A DNA stretch of 64,000 nucleotides from Streptomyces filipinensis. Lineage in GTDB: Bacteria > Actinomycetota > Actinomycetes > Streptomycetales > Streptomycetaceae. Below the pieces are notes generated by a model. It was given only the letters and a program-made list of their open reading frames with translations, had not been told where the DNA came from and searched no databases. The stretch spans positions 806,001 to 870,000 of the forward strand of contig NZ_BMTD01000001.1 of the NCBI RefSeq assembly GCF_014649495.1, given 5' to 3'. The position numbers were made by a program, and so were the translations under genes. Of this stretch, positions 15,083-23,057 are shown one piece after another (the first letter of the stretch is position 1; every line of letters starts with the position of its first letter).

Positions 15083-16477
15083 GTGACCGCTGAGGCCCGG
15101 GACGCGGGTGCCCAGGAGGACCCCGCGGCCGACGGCGAGCGACCGCTCGACATCGCGCTCCTCACCTATAAAGGGAACCCGTTCTGCGGCGGCCAGGGCG
15201 TCTACGTCCGCCATCTCTCGCGTGAGCTGGCCCGCCTCGGCCACCGCGTCGAGGTCATCGGCTCGCAGCCGTACCCCGTCCTCGACGAGGGCTACCCCAG
15301 TCTCACCCTCACCGAGCTGCCCAGCCTCGACCTCTACCGCCAGCCCGACCCCTTCCGCACCCCCGGGCGGGACGAGTACCGGGACTGGATCGACGCCCTC
15401 GAAGTCGCGACGATGTGGACCGGCGGCTTTCCCGAGCCGCTGACCTTCTCGCTGCGCGCCCGCCGCCACCTGCGGGCCCGGCGCGGCGACTTCGACGTTG
15501 TCCACGACAACCAGACGCTGGGGTACGGCCTGCTCGGCGACATCGGCGCCCCGCTCGTCACCACCATCCACCACCCCATCACCGTCGACCGGCAGCTGGA
15601 GCTGGACGCGGCCGAGGGCTGGCAGCGCCGCTACTCGGTGCGCCGCTGGTACGCGTTCACCCGGATGCAGAAGCGCGTCTCGCGCCGGCTGCCCTCGGTC
15701 CTCACGGTCTCCGGCAGCTCCCGGCAGGAGATCGTGGACCACCTCGGCGTCCGTGACGACCGCGTCCACGTGGTCCACATCGGCGCCGACACCGATCTGT
15801 TCGCGCCGAATCCGGCCGTGCCCGAGGTGCCGGGCCGGATCGTCACCACCTCCAGCGCCGATGTGCCGCTCAAGGGGCTGGTGTTCCTGGTGGAGGCGCT
15901 GGCCAAGGTGCGCACCGAGCACCCGGCCGCCCATCTCGTCGTCGTGGGCAAGCGCCCGGCCGAGGGCCCGGTCGCCCAGGCGGTCGAGCGCTACGGCCTC
16001 GAAGACGCCGTCGAGTTCGTCAAGGGCATCTCCGACGCCGAGCTGGTCGACCTGATCCGTTCGGCCGAGGTCGCCTGCGTGCCCTCGCTGTACGAGGGCT
16101 TCTCGCTGCCCGCCGCCGAGGCCATGGCCACCGGCACCCCGCTGGTCGCCACGACCGGCGGCGCGATCCCCGAGGTCGCCGGCCGCGACGGCGAGACCTG
16201 CCTGGCCGTACCGCCGGGCGACGCGGGCGCGCTGGCCGCCGGGCTCGGCCGGCTGCTCGGCGACCCGGAGCTGCGGGCGCGGCTCGGCCGGGCCGGCCGG
16301 GAGCGGGTGCTGCGGAAGTTCACCTGGGCCCGCGCCGCCGAAGGCACGGTGACCCACTACCGCGAGGCCATCGCCCGCTCCGCGGGCCCCCGCCGCCCCG
16401 CGGCCCAGGTTCCCGGCCGCTCCGCGGTCCCGGCAAGTGTTGCAGGCGTCTCTTCCGAAAGCAGGGCCACGTGCTGA
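15083..16477 (+). CDS. GT4-family glycosyltransferase
   Basis: This 464-residue cytoplasmic protein has an N-terminal Rossmann domain with the donor/acceptor loop KGNPFCGGQGVYVRHLSREL (about residues 30-50). Its C-terminal UDP/ADP-sugar binding domain carries the GT4 motif EGFSLPAAEAMATGTP, whose two glutamates are spaced as in retaining GT-B enzymes. The GTG at 15083 follows GAAGGGGG; earlier frames lack a ribosome binding site. It overlaps the methyltransferase start by 7 bases and heads a three-gene operon. Donor and acceptor are unknown; a glycolipid or cell-envelope acceptor is likely but inferred only from context. Confidence 0.9.
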   Translation: MTAEARDAGAQEDPAADGERPLDIALLTYKGNPFCGGQGVYVRHLSRELARLGHRVEVIGSQPYPVLDEGYPSLTLTELPSLDLYRQPDPFRTPGRDEYRDWIDALEVATMWTGGFPEPLTFSLRARRHLRARRGDFDVVHDNQTLGYGLLGDIGAPLVTTIHHPITVDRQLELDAAEGWQRRYSVRRWYAFTRMQKRVSRRLPSVLTVSGSSRQEIVDHLGVRDDRVHVVHIGADTDLFAPNPAVPEVPGRIVTTSSADVPLKGLVFLVEALAKVRTEHPAAHLVVVGKRPAEGPVAQAVERYGLEDAVEFVKGISDAELVDLIRSAEVACVPSLYEGFSLPAAEAMATGTPLVATTGGAIPEVAGRDGETCLAVPPGDAGALAAGLGRLLGDPELRARLGRAGRERVLRKFTWARAAEGTVTHYREAIARSAGPRRPAAQVPGRSAVPASVAGVSSESRATC

Positions 16478-17205
16478 CCGTCGACTTCTCCCGGTTCCCG
16501 CTCGCCCCGGGCGACCGAGTCCTGGACCTCGGCTGCGGGGCCGGCCGGCACGCCTTCGAGTGCTACCGGCGCGGCGCCCAGGTCGTGGCCCTCGACCAGA
16601 ACGCCGAGGAGATCCGCGAGGTCGCCAAGTGGTTCGCGGCGATGAAGGAGGCCGGGGAGGCACCCGAGGGCGCCACCGCCACGGCCATGGAGGGCGACGC
16701 GCTGGCCCTGCCCTTCCCGGACGAGTCCTTCGACGTCGTCATCATCTCCGAGGTGATGGAGCACATCCCGGACGACAAGGGCGTGCTCGCCGAGATGGTC
16801 CGCGTGCTCAGGCCGGGCGGACGCATCGCCGTCACCGTGCCGCGCTACGGCCCCGAGAAGGTCTGCTGGGCGCTGTCCGACGCCTACCACGAGGTCGAGG
16901 GCGGCCACATCCGCATCTACAAGGCCGACGAGCTGGTCGCGAAGATCCGCGAAGCCGGCCTGAAGCCGTACGGCAGCCATCACGCGCACGCCCTGCACTC
17001 GCCGTACTGGTGGCTGAAGTGCGCGTTCGGCGTCGACAACGACAAGGCGCTGCCCGTGCGGGCGTACCACAAGCTGCTGGTCTGGGACATCATGAAGAAG
17101 CCGCTCGCCACGCGGGTCGCCGAGCAGGCGCTGAACCCGCTGATCGGCAAGAGCTTCGTGGTCTACGCGACCAAGCCGCACCTGCCCTCGGTGGACGCCC
17201 GGTGA
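16471..17205 (+). CDS. Class I SAM-dependent methyltransferase
   Basis: This 244-residue protein has motif I VLDLGCGAGRHAFE (residues 17-30), motif II VVALDQN, EGDALALPFPDESFDVV and the post-motif LRPGGRIAVTVPRYGPE. The C-terminal 70 residues (HSPYWWLKCAFG...YHKLLVWDIMKKPLATRV) are basic and aromatic, suggesting interaction with membrane-bound or lipid-linked substrate. The GTG overlaps the glycosyltransferase stop and its own TGA overlaps the next GTG, so the three proteins are made in coupled fashion. The acceptor could be the product of the adjacent glycosyltransferase. Confidence 0.92.
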   Translation: MLTVDFSRFPLAPGDRVLDLGCGAGRHAFECYRRGAQVVALDQNAEEIREVAKWFAAMKEAGEAPEGATATAMEGDALALPFPDESFDVVIISEVMEHIPDDKGVLAEMVRVLRPGGRIAVTVPRYGPEKVCWALSDAYHEVEGGHIRIYKADELVAKIREAGLKPYGSHHAHALHSPYWWLKCAFGVDNDKALPVRAYHKLLVWDIMKKPLATRVAEQALNPLIGKSFVVYATKPHLPSVDAR

Positions 17206-18269
17206 CCACTCCCCGGACAGAACACCTCGTCCTGCCCGGGGTCCTCACCGCCGAGCAGGCCGTCGCGACCGTCCGCGGCATCCTCGCCGTGCAGCGGGAG
17301 GACGGTGCGATCCCGTGGTTCCGCGGGCACCACCTGGACCCGTGGGACCACACCGAGGCCGCGATGGCCCTGGACGCGGCCGGCGAACACGAGGCGGCCG
17401 AGCGGGCGTACGACTGGCTGGCCCGGCACCAGAACGAGGACGGCTCCTGGTACGCCGCCTACGCCGACGGCGCCCACGACGACGTCACGGACCGCGCCCG
17501 CGAGTCGAACTTCGTCGCCTACATAGCCGTCGGCGTCTGGCACCACTACCTGTCCACCGGCGACGACACCTTCCTGGACCGCATGTGGCCGACCGTCTAC
17601 GCGGCCATGGAGTGGGTGCTTGCACTGCAGCAGCCCGGCGGCCAGATCGGCTGGCGCCGTGAGGACGACGGCACACCCACCGCGGACGCCCTGCTCACCG
17701 GCAGCTCCTCCGTCCACCACGCGCTGCGCTGCGCGCTCGCCATCGCCGAGCAGCGCGAAGAGCCGCAGCCGGACTGGGAGTTGGCGGTCGGTGGGCTCCG
17801 GCACGCGATCCGCCGGCACCCCGAGCGCTTCCTCGACAAGGACCGCTACTCGATGGACTGGTACTACCCGGTCCTCGGCGGCGCGCTGACGGGCGAGGAG
17901 GCCAGGTCCCGCATCGAGGAGTCCTGGGACCGCTTCGTCGTGCCCGGCGTCGGTGTGCGCTGCGTGGTGCCCAACCCCTGGGTCACCGGCGGCGAGTCCA
18001 GTGAACTCGCGCTGGCCCTGTGGGCGGTGGGGGAGTCGGACCGTGCCCTGACGATCCTGCAGTCCATCCAGCATCTGCGCGACCCCGGGAGCGGCCTGTA
18101 CTGGACGGGCTACGTCTTCGAGGACGACGCGGTGTGGCCCCGGGAACTCACCTCCTGGACGGCCGGCTCCCTCCTCCTCGCCGTCGCCGCGCTCGGCGGC
18201 CACGAGGCCACGTGCGCGGTCTTCGGCGGCGAACACCTGCCGACGGGCCTGGACCCCGACTGCTGCTGA
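17202..18269 (+). CDS. Alpha/alpha-barrel (prenyltransferase/glycosidase-like) protein of the GT-MT operon
   Basis: This 355-residue cytoplasmic protein is built from helical hairpin repeats rich in W, H and acidic residues: QREDGAIPWFRGHHLDPWDHTEAAMAL, RHQNEDGSWYAAY, QIGWRREDDG and YSMDWYYPVLGG. It matches the (alpha/alpha)6 toroid superfamily of terpene cyclases, prenyltransferases and glucoamylase-like hydrolases. Automated annotation usually calls it prenyltransferase; the many Asp/Glu/Trp pairs look more like a sugar-binding or glycosidase cleft. GTG at 17202 overlaps the methyltransferase stop. Third gene of the operon; a hairpin terminator follows 12 bases after its stop. Confidence 0.82.
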   Translation: MTTPRTEHLVLPGVLTAEQAVATVRGILAVQREDGAIPWFRGHHLDPWDHTEAAMALDAAGEHEAAERAYDWLARHQNEDGSWYAAYADGAHDDVTDRARESNFVAYIAVGVWHHYLSTGDDTFLDRMWPTVYAAMEWVLALQQPGGQIGWRREDDGTPTADALLTGSSSVHHALRCALAIAEQREEPQPDWELAVGGLRHAIRRHPERFLDKDRYSMDWYYPVLGGALTGEEARSRIEESWDRFVVPGVGVRCVVPNPWVTGGESSELALALWAVGESDRALTILQSIQHLRDPGSGLYWTGYVFEDDAVWPRELTSWTAGSLLLAVAALGGHEATCAVFGGEHLPTGLDPDCC

Positions 18270-18280
18270 GCGCTGCGGGG

Positions 18281-18311
18281 CACTGACGCGCTCCCGTGGG
18301 GCGCGTCAGTG
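18281..18311. terminator. Bidirectional hairpin terminator
   Basis: CACTGACGCGC (18281-18291) pairs perfectly with GCGCGTCAGTG (18301-18311) around a 9-base loop. It lies between two convergent genes and overlaps the last codons of the minus-strand membrane-protein gene. Confidence 0.75.
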
Positions 18312-18599
18312 GCGGTGCATGCGGTTGGCGATGGCGTGGCCGACGAACAGGTAGACCACCGCGGCCAGGCCGTAGCCGGCCACGACCCTCGCCCAGGCCT
18401 TGTCGAAGGTGAACAGATCGTGCGACCAGCCGGCGAGCCATGCGGCGGCGTCGTGGACGAACTGGACCAGGCTGTTGGCCCGGTTCGCGTCCAGCAGGTA
18501 CATCAGGATCCACAGGCCGAGGATCAGGGCCATGATGTCGGCGACGACCGCGATGACCGTCCCGGCCTGGTTCGCACCGTTGCGATATCGAGGGGACAT
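18306..18599 (-). CDS. Small membrane protein with two transmembrane helices
   Basis: This 97-residue protein has helix 1 AGTVIAVVADIMALILGLWILMY and helix 2 WARVVAGYGLAAVVYLFVGHAIA, joined by an amphipathic loop with several Trp. The C-terminus is basic (NRMHRH). No catalytic motif is present. The ATG at 18597-18599 is the natural start; the reading further upstream is antisense to the lipoprotein gene. Homologues occur in streptomycetes as hypothetical proteins. Its stop lies in the terminator hairpin. Confidence 0.7.
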   Translation of the reverse strand: MSPRYRNGANQAGTVIAVVADIMALILGLWILMYLLDANRANSLVQFVHDAAAWLAGWSHDLFTFDKAWARVVAGYGLAAVVYLFVGHAIANRMHRH

Positions 18600-18728
18600 A
18601 CCTTCCGGATTGCCGGGCGACGCCCGGTGAAACCCGGACGGCGTCCCCCGAGTGGCGGAACCGGCCCTCACGGGCGAGGCTGCCGGAGGAAGCAGATCGC
18701 TCGGGGAGGACACGTCCGGAGGACTTCC

Positions 18729-19313
18729 GTGCCCGTACCGATACGGCGCCTGTGCGTGGCGCTCACGCTGTGCTGTGCCCTGCTGGCCGGCTCCACCGCC
18801 TGCGGCAGCGGCGAGAAGGCCGGCGAGAAGAGCAGTACGAAGGACACCACGGCGGTCCAGGCCGTCCCCGCCGCCGGGACCCCCACCCCGACCACCTCCG
18901 CGGAACGGCGCAAGTTCGCCAAGACCCGTTTCGTGCTCGACGCCGGTCTCGCGGCCGGCGCCACCTACCAGTGGATCGTCAAGCCCTGGAAGGCCGGGAA
19001 GTTCAAGAAGGGCGCCAAGGGCCGCAAGACGGCTCTGGTGAAGGCCGGTCTGGCCGGTGCCTTCGCCTACAACCGGCTCAAGGCGGCCCAGAAGAACGCG
19101 CAGGGCGACCCGACGCTCGCCAAGGCCCTCGCGCCGCTCACCGCCGGCATCGAGGCCCTGAAGAACCTGCCGTCCAAGCTGCGCCAGGGGGACACCGGCG
19201 CGGCCTCCGCCTTCGACGACGTCATCAACAACGTCAAGAACGCGGGCGCGAGCGCCGGCGCCCCGGTCAAGAACCAGGTGCCCTCGGCGTCCCAGCTGGC
19301 CAAGGGCGGCTAG
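18729..19313 (+). CDS. Secreted lipoprotein, unknown function
   Basis: This 194-residue protein has a signal peptide ending in lipobox LLAGSTAC (Cys near residue 25) and a Thr/Pro-rich spacer. A highly basic helical domain follows (KPWKAGKFKKGAKGRKTALVKAG), then predicted helices carrying ALAPLTAGIEALKNLPSKL. The lysine-rich face suggests binding to anionic wall polymers or lipid heads. GTG 18729 follows CGGAGGACTTCC, a good ribosome binding site. It ends with a 4-base convergent overlap on the LLM oxidoreductase gene. Confidence 0.78.
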   Translation: MPVPIRRLCVALTLCCALLAGSTACGSGEKAGEKSSTKDTTAVQAVPAAGTPTPTTSAERRKFAKTRFVLDAGLAAGATYQWIVKPWKAGKFKKGAKGRKTALVKAGLAGAFAYNRLKAAQKNAQGDPTLAKALAPLTAGIEALKNLPSKLRQGDTGAASAFDDVINNVKNAGASAGAPVKNQVPSASQLAKGG

Positions 19314-20320
19314 GAGTTCAGCTCCGCCAGCACCCTGAGGGTGTGCGGGTCCGGTGACAGGGCCAGCAGGTCCGTCACCGGGCCCGCCCGCCACAACTGA
19401 AGCCGCTCGGCGATGCGTTCGCGCGGGCCGACCAGCGAGATCTCGTCGGCGAAGGCGTCCGGCACCGCCAGCACCGCCTCCTGTCGCCGCCCCGCGAGGA
19501 ACAGTTCCTGGATCCGCCGCGCCTCCTCCTCGTACCCCATGCGCGCCATGAGGTCGGCGTGGAAGTTGCGGGCGGCGTGCCCCATCCCGCCGATGTAGAA
19601 GCCGAGCATCGCCTTGACCGGCAGCAGCCCCTCGGCGACGTCGTCGCACACCTTCACCCGCGCCATCGGAGCCACCAGGAACCCCTCCGGCACCTTCCGC
19701 ACCGCCTCCCCGTACACCTCGGGCCGGCTCGGCGCCCAGTACAGCGGCAGCCAGCCGTCGGCGATCCGGACCGTCTGCGCGACGTTCTTCGGCCCCTCGG
19801 CCCCGAGCAGGAGGGGCAGGCCGGGCCGCAGCGGATGCGTGATCGGCTTCAGCGGCTTGCCGAGCCCCGTGCCGTCCGGCCCCCGGTAGGGCAGCGGATG
19901 GAACCGCCCGTCCACCTCCACCGGCGCCTCACGCCGCAGCACCTGCCGTACGACGTCCACGTACTCCCGGGTCGCGGTCAGCGGCGACTCCGGGAACGGG
20001 CGGCCGTACCACCCCTCCACCACCTGCGGCCCGGACAGGCCGAGCCCGAGCATCATCCGCCCGCCGGAGAGGTGGTCCAGGGTGAGCGCGTGCATCGCGG
20101 TGGTGGTCGGCGAACGTGCGGCCATCTGGGCAACCGCCGTGCCCAGCCCGATCGTTGACGTCCGCGCGGCGATCCAGGTGAGCGGTGTGAAGACGTCCGA
20201 TCCCCAGGACTCCGCCGTCCACACGGAGGCGTAGCCGAGCCGCTCCGCCTCCTGGGCGAGCGGCACATGACCGGTGTCCGGACCGCGTCCCCAGTACCCG
20301 AGTGCGAGACCGAGCCGCAT
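19310..20320 (-). CDS. LLM-class F420-dependent oxidoreductase
   Basis: This 336-residue luciferase-like TIM-barrel protein opens with LGLALGYWGRG. It carries the EAERLGYASVWTAESWGSDVFTPL region, TIGLGTAVAQMAARSP, GRMMLGLGLSGPQVVEGWYG and ADGWLPLYWAP, all typical of the F420-dependent group common in actinobacteria. The reaction would be a hydride transfer to or from F420; the substrate is not evident. ATG 20318-20320 has an AGGAGG eight bases upstream and was preferred to the ATG eight codons earlier. Confidence 0.88.
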   Translation of the reverse strand: MRLGLALGYWGRGPDTGHVPLAQEAERLGYASVWTAESWGSDVFTPLTWIAARTSTIGLGTAVAQMAARSPTTTAMHALTLDHLSGGRMMLGLGLSGPQVVEGWYGRPFPESPLTATREYVDVVRQVLRREAPVEVDGRFHPLPYRGPDGTGLGKPLKPITHPLRPGLPLLLGAEGPKNVAQTVRIADGWLPLYWAPSRPEVYGEAVRKVPEGFLVAPMARVKVCDDVAEGLLPVKAMLGFYIGGMGHAARNFHADLMARMGYEEEARRIQELFLAGRRQEAVLAVPDAFADEISLVGPRERIAERLQLWRAGPVTDLLALSPDPHTLRVLAELNS

Positions 20321-20426
20321 CCGATCTGCCTCCTGACGGTCCATCAGTTCACCGGTGGGGAGGCGACTGTACGACAACGGCCCCCCGCCCGGAAGGGCGA
20401 GGGGCCGGGGTACGGCGGGTGCGGGC

Positions 20427-21254
20427 TCAGCCGCGCTGGATGCCGGAGGTGTCCTGGAGCACGCCACGGCGGCCGTCCTGGGTCTGCGCGACCAGCGCGG
20501 CACCGCGCTGCTCGACGGCCAGGTACCAGGTGCCCGGCGCCAGTTCGGCGATCGGGGTCGGCGAGCCGTCCTCCGCGAACAGCGGCCGGGCGACCGGGAC
20601 GGCGAACCAGAACGGGGAGAAGTCCGCGGCGGCCGGGGCAGGCTGCGCCGCCGCCGGAGCGCCCTGCGGCTGCTGCCCGAACGGCTGGCCCGGCTGCGGC
20701 TGGGCACCGTACGGCTGCGCCGGGGCACCCGGGTAGCCGTAACCACCCTGCGGCTGAGCCCCGTAGGGCTGCGGGGCGACCGGCTTGGGGGCCGGGAGCA
20801 GGTCCGCCTTGAGGGCGGGGACCAGGGGGGTGGCGACGGCGGCGGCGGCCATGATGAGGGTGGCGACGAGTGCGAGGATCAGGCCCGTGCCGGCGCTGGG
20901 CGCCTTGTCCTCGGCCGCGCCGGGGAGGTTGTCCAGGCCACCGACGGGGTCGATGACGTTGCCGAGCGCGCTCCAGGCGGCGAACACCGCGAACGCGACG
21001 CCGATGGCGCCGAGTTCGAGACCCGCGACCTTGCGCGGCTGCGGCAGGGCGCGAGCGATGACGACGAGCGCGGCGGCGATGATCCCCGCCAGGACAACGC
21101 CGAGCAGGACCGGTCCGCTCTCCCAGAGGTTCGGCAGGTCAACGCTGTCGGGCAGCTCGTCGTACGAGTAGTTGTCGAGGAACGACGCGATGAACAGCAC
21201 CACCGCTGCCACGATCACCACGCCATCGCCTCTAGTGAGGGAGCGGATATTCAC
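20427..21254 (-). CDS. DUF5336-type four-helix membrane protein with Pro/Gln-rich linker
   Basis: This 275-residue protein has four transmembrane helices in the first 140 residues (VVIVAAVVLFIASFL, VLLGVVLAGIIAAALVVIA, and two more). A repetitive PYGAQPQGGYGYPGAPAQPYGAQPQ-type linker follows, then a C-terminal beta domain ending in GVLQDTSGIQRG. The layout resembles the mycobacterial 34-kDa antigen family (DUF5336). No catalytic residues are visible; envelope or stress functions are guesses. GTG 21252-21254 sits after GAAGGACCT. Transcribed in the same direction as the downstream amidase but separated by about 83 bases. Confidence 0.75.
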   Translation of the reverse strand: MNIRSLTRGDGVVIVAAVVLFIASFLDNYSYDELPDSVDLPNLWESGPVLLGVVLAGIIAAALVVIARALPQPRKVAGLELGAIGVAFAVFAAWSALGNVIDPVGGLDNLPGAAEDKAPSAGTGLILALVATLIMAAAAVATPLVPALKADLLPAPKPVAPQPYGAQPQGGYGYPGAPAQPYGAQPQPGQPFGQQPQGAPAAAQPAPAAADFSPFWFAVPVARPLFAEDGSPTPIAELAPGTWYLAVEQRGAALVAQTQDGRRGVLQDTSGIQRG

Positions 21255-21337
21255 TTCAGGTCCTTCGTAAGTCGTCTCGTCGTCGGTAGACACTACCGTC
21301 CGCAAGATCCGGCTGTCCGGCCGGTTCCGCCCGCCGC

Positions 21338-22270
21338 TCACGACTCGCGCAGGAAACTCACGATTCCCTCAGAGATCCCTTGCGCCGCCTTCTGCCGCCA
21401 GGCGCCGCTGGTCAGTAGTGCCGCGTCCTTGCTATCGCGCATGTTGCCGCACTCGATGAACACCTTGGGAACCGTTGACAGATTGAGACCGCCCAGGTCC
21501 GTACGTGTGACGAGACCGGTACCTTCGCCGAGGTAGTTGGACGGCGGCTCGCCGGTGTCGCGCAGGAACGTGCCGGCGATGCGCGTACCGAGGTCGTGCG
21601 AGGGATCGACGATCGGGCGGGTGTCGGCGGCACCGGCGTGCACCGACCCCGGCAGGATCACATGGAAGCCACGGTTGCCCTCGGCGGAGCCGTCGGCGTG
21701 GATCGAGATGGCCGCGTCGGCGTGCGCGGCGTTGCCGATCCGGGCCCGCTCGTCCACACACGGCCCCCAGGCGGGGCTGTCACCGTCACGGGTCAGCTTC
21801 ACCGTGGCGCCCTGCGCCTCCAGCAGCGTGCGCAGCCGGTGGGCGACGTCGAGCGTGAACCGGGCCTCCGTGTACCCGTCGTTGGTGGACGTCCCGGTGG
21901 TGTCGCACTCCTTCCAGTTCGTCCCGATGTCCACCTTCTGGTTGATCTCGGACGTGTGCTGGAAGTTGCCCGGGTTGTGGCCGGGGTCGACGACGACGAC
22001 CTTGCCCTGCAGCGAACCGGACGCGGGCGTCGCCCCCGAGTGCTGTTTGCCGTCGTCCGCGGGGGAGGCGGAGCGGGTCGAGGGTGCGGGGGAAGCGGCG
22101 GAGCCGCGCGGGGCCGGGGCGGCGGAGGCCCCGTCACCGCCGCCCACCGTCTGGTACACCACCCAGCCGAGCAGCGCGCCGGGCACCAGCGCGGCGAGCG
22201 CCACGGTCAGGGGGCCGCGCCGGGGACGGCGGGGCTGCGGGGGATCGAAGTCCGGGCCTGCGTACGACAC
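21338..22270 (-). CDS. N-acetylmuramoyl-L-alanine amidase (Amidase_3), membrane-anchored
   Basis: This 310-residue protein has a cytoplasmic Pro/Arg start, one transmembrane helix (LTVALAALVPGALLGWVVY), a Ser/Ala/Pro linker and a C-terminal amidase_3 domain. Zinc ligands are visible: His in VVVDPGHNPG, Glu in YTEARFTLDVA, His in ISIHADGSAEG, and the catalytic Glu in VFIECGNMRD. It would cleave the amide bond between muramic acid and the stem peptide at the outer membrane face. GTG 22268-22270 is preferred because the family begins VSY-GPDFDPP; an ATG at 22324 would overlap the methyltransferase gene. Confidence 0.9.
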   Translation of the reverse strand: MSYAGPDFDPPQPRRPRRGPLTVALAALVPGALLGWVVYQTVGGGDGASAAPAPRGSAASPAPSTRSASPADDGKQHSGATPASGSLQGKVVVVDPGHNPGNFQHTSEINQKVDIGTNWKECDTTGTSTNDGYTEARFTLDVAHRLRTLLEAQGATVKLTRDGDSPAWGPCVDERARIGNAAHADAAISIHADGSAEGNRGFHVILPGSVHAGAADTRPIVDPSHDLGTRIAGTFLRDTGEPPSNYLGEGTGLVTRTDLGGLNLSTVPKVFIECGNMRDSKDAALLTSGAWRQKAAQGISEGIVSFLRES

Positions 22271-22292
22271 GTCTGCGACTCTAACCGGGACG

Positions 22293-22946
22293 TCAGATCC
22301 CGGCGCCCGTTCGCCGCAGGACACGCAGAGAGCCGGTCGCCGAGACCTCCGTGAACGCCCCGGACGCGAGAGCCCGCAGGTACACGCGGTACGGCGCCTG
22401 ACCGGTGAACTCGTCCTCGGGGTCCGGGAACACGTCGTGGATGACGAGGAGGCCCCCCTCGGCCACGTGCGGCGCCCAGCCCTCGTAGTCGGCGGTGGCG
22501 TGCTCGTCCGTATGGCCGCCGTCGACGAACACGAGACCGAGCGGCGAGCCCCAGACGGCCGCGATCCGCGGCGAGCGCCCCACGAGGGCGATCACGTGCT
22601 CCTCCAGACCCGCCCGGAACAGCGTGCGGCGGAAGGCCGGCAGGGTGTCCATCAGCCCGATCTCCGGGTCGACCGTCTCCGGGTCGTGGTAGTCCCAGCC
22701 CGGCTGCTGCTCCTCGCTGCCCCGGTGGTGGTCGACGGTCAGCGCGCTGACCCCGGCCGCACGGGCCGCGTCGGCGAGCAGCACGGTGGAGCGTCCGCAG
22801 TAGGTCCCGACCTCCAGCAACGGCAGCCCCAGCCCGCCGGCCTCCACCGCGGCCGCGTACAGCGCCAGCCCCTCGTCCACGGGCATGAACCCCTTGGCCG
22901 CCTCGAACGCGGCCAGGATCTCGGGCTGGGGGGCGGGGACGGGCAT
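22293..22946 (-). CDS. Class I methyltransferase-like protein (CmcI/macrocin type)
   Basis: This 217-residue protein has LLEVGTYCGRSTVLLADAA (SAM motif I), TVDHHRGSEEQQ, then LVFVDGGHTDEHATADYEGW and GGLLVIHDVFPD. The DHH and GGHTDE acidic/histidine pairs are the metal-binding site of the CmcI/TylF-like O-methyltransferase group, so a Mg-dependent O-methylation is likely. ATG 22944-22946 follows GGAAGG. Last gene before the hairpin that ends the MFS transcript; 22 bases separate it from the amidase start, so the two may be co-transcribed. Confidence 0.82.
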   Translation of the reverse strand: MPVPAPQPEILAAFEAAKGFMPVDEGLALYAAAVEAGGLGLPLLEVGTYCGRSTVLLADAARAAGVSALTVDHHRGSEEQQPGWDYHDPETVDPEIGLMDTLPAFRRTLFRAGLEEHVIALVGRSPRIAAVWGSPLGLVFVDGGHTDEHATADYEGWAPHVAEGGLLVIHDVFPDPEDEFTGQAPYRVYLRALASGAFTEVSATGSLRVLRRTGAGI

Positions 22947-22989
22947 GGGGCGCCTTCCGGTCGTACGGCTGTTCAGGTGCCCCATGCTG

Positions 22990-23025
22990 CCGCACCCCCC
23001 GCCACGGGTGTGACAGGGGGTGCGG
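22990..23025 (-). terminator. Hairpin terminator after the MFS gene
   Basis: CCGCACCCCC (22990-22999) pairs perfectly with GGGGGTGCGG (23016-23025). It lies 33 bases downstream of the MFS stop on the minus strand, with no T run, as is usual in streptomycetes. Confidence 0.6.
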
Positions 23026-23057
23026 AGGGCGCCCGAAGTGTTCCGGGGCTCCGGGCC

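Noticed and set aside
15083..18269. Secondary-metabolite cluster (GT, MT, prenyltransferase)
   Set aside because: No core synthase, NRPS/PKS, terpene cyclase motif or resistance gene nearby; the three genes form an isolated operon.
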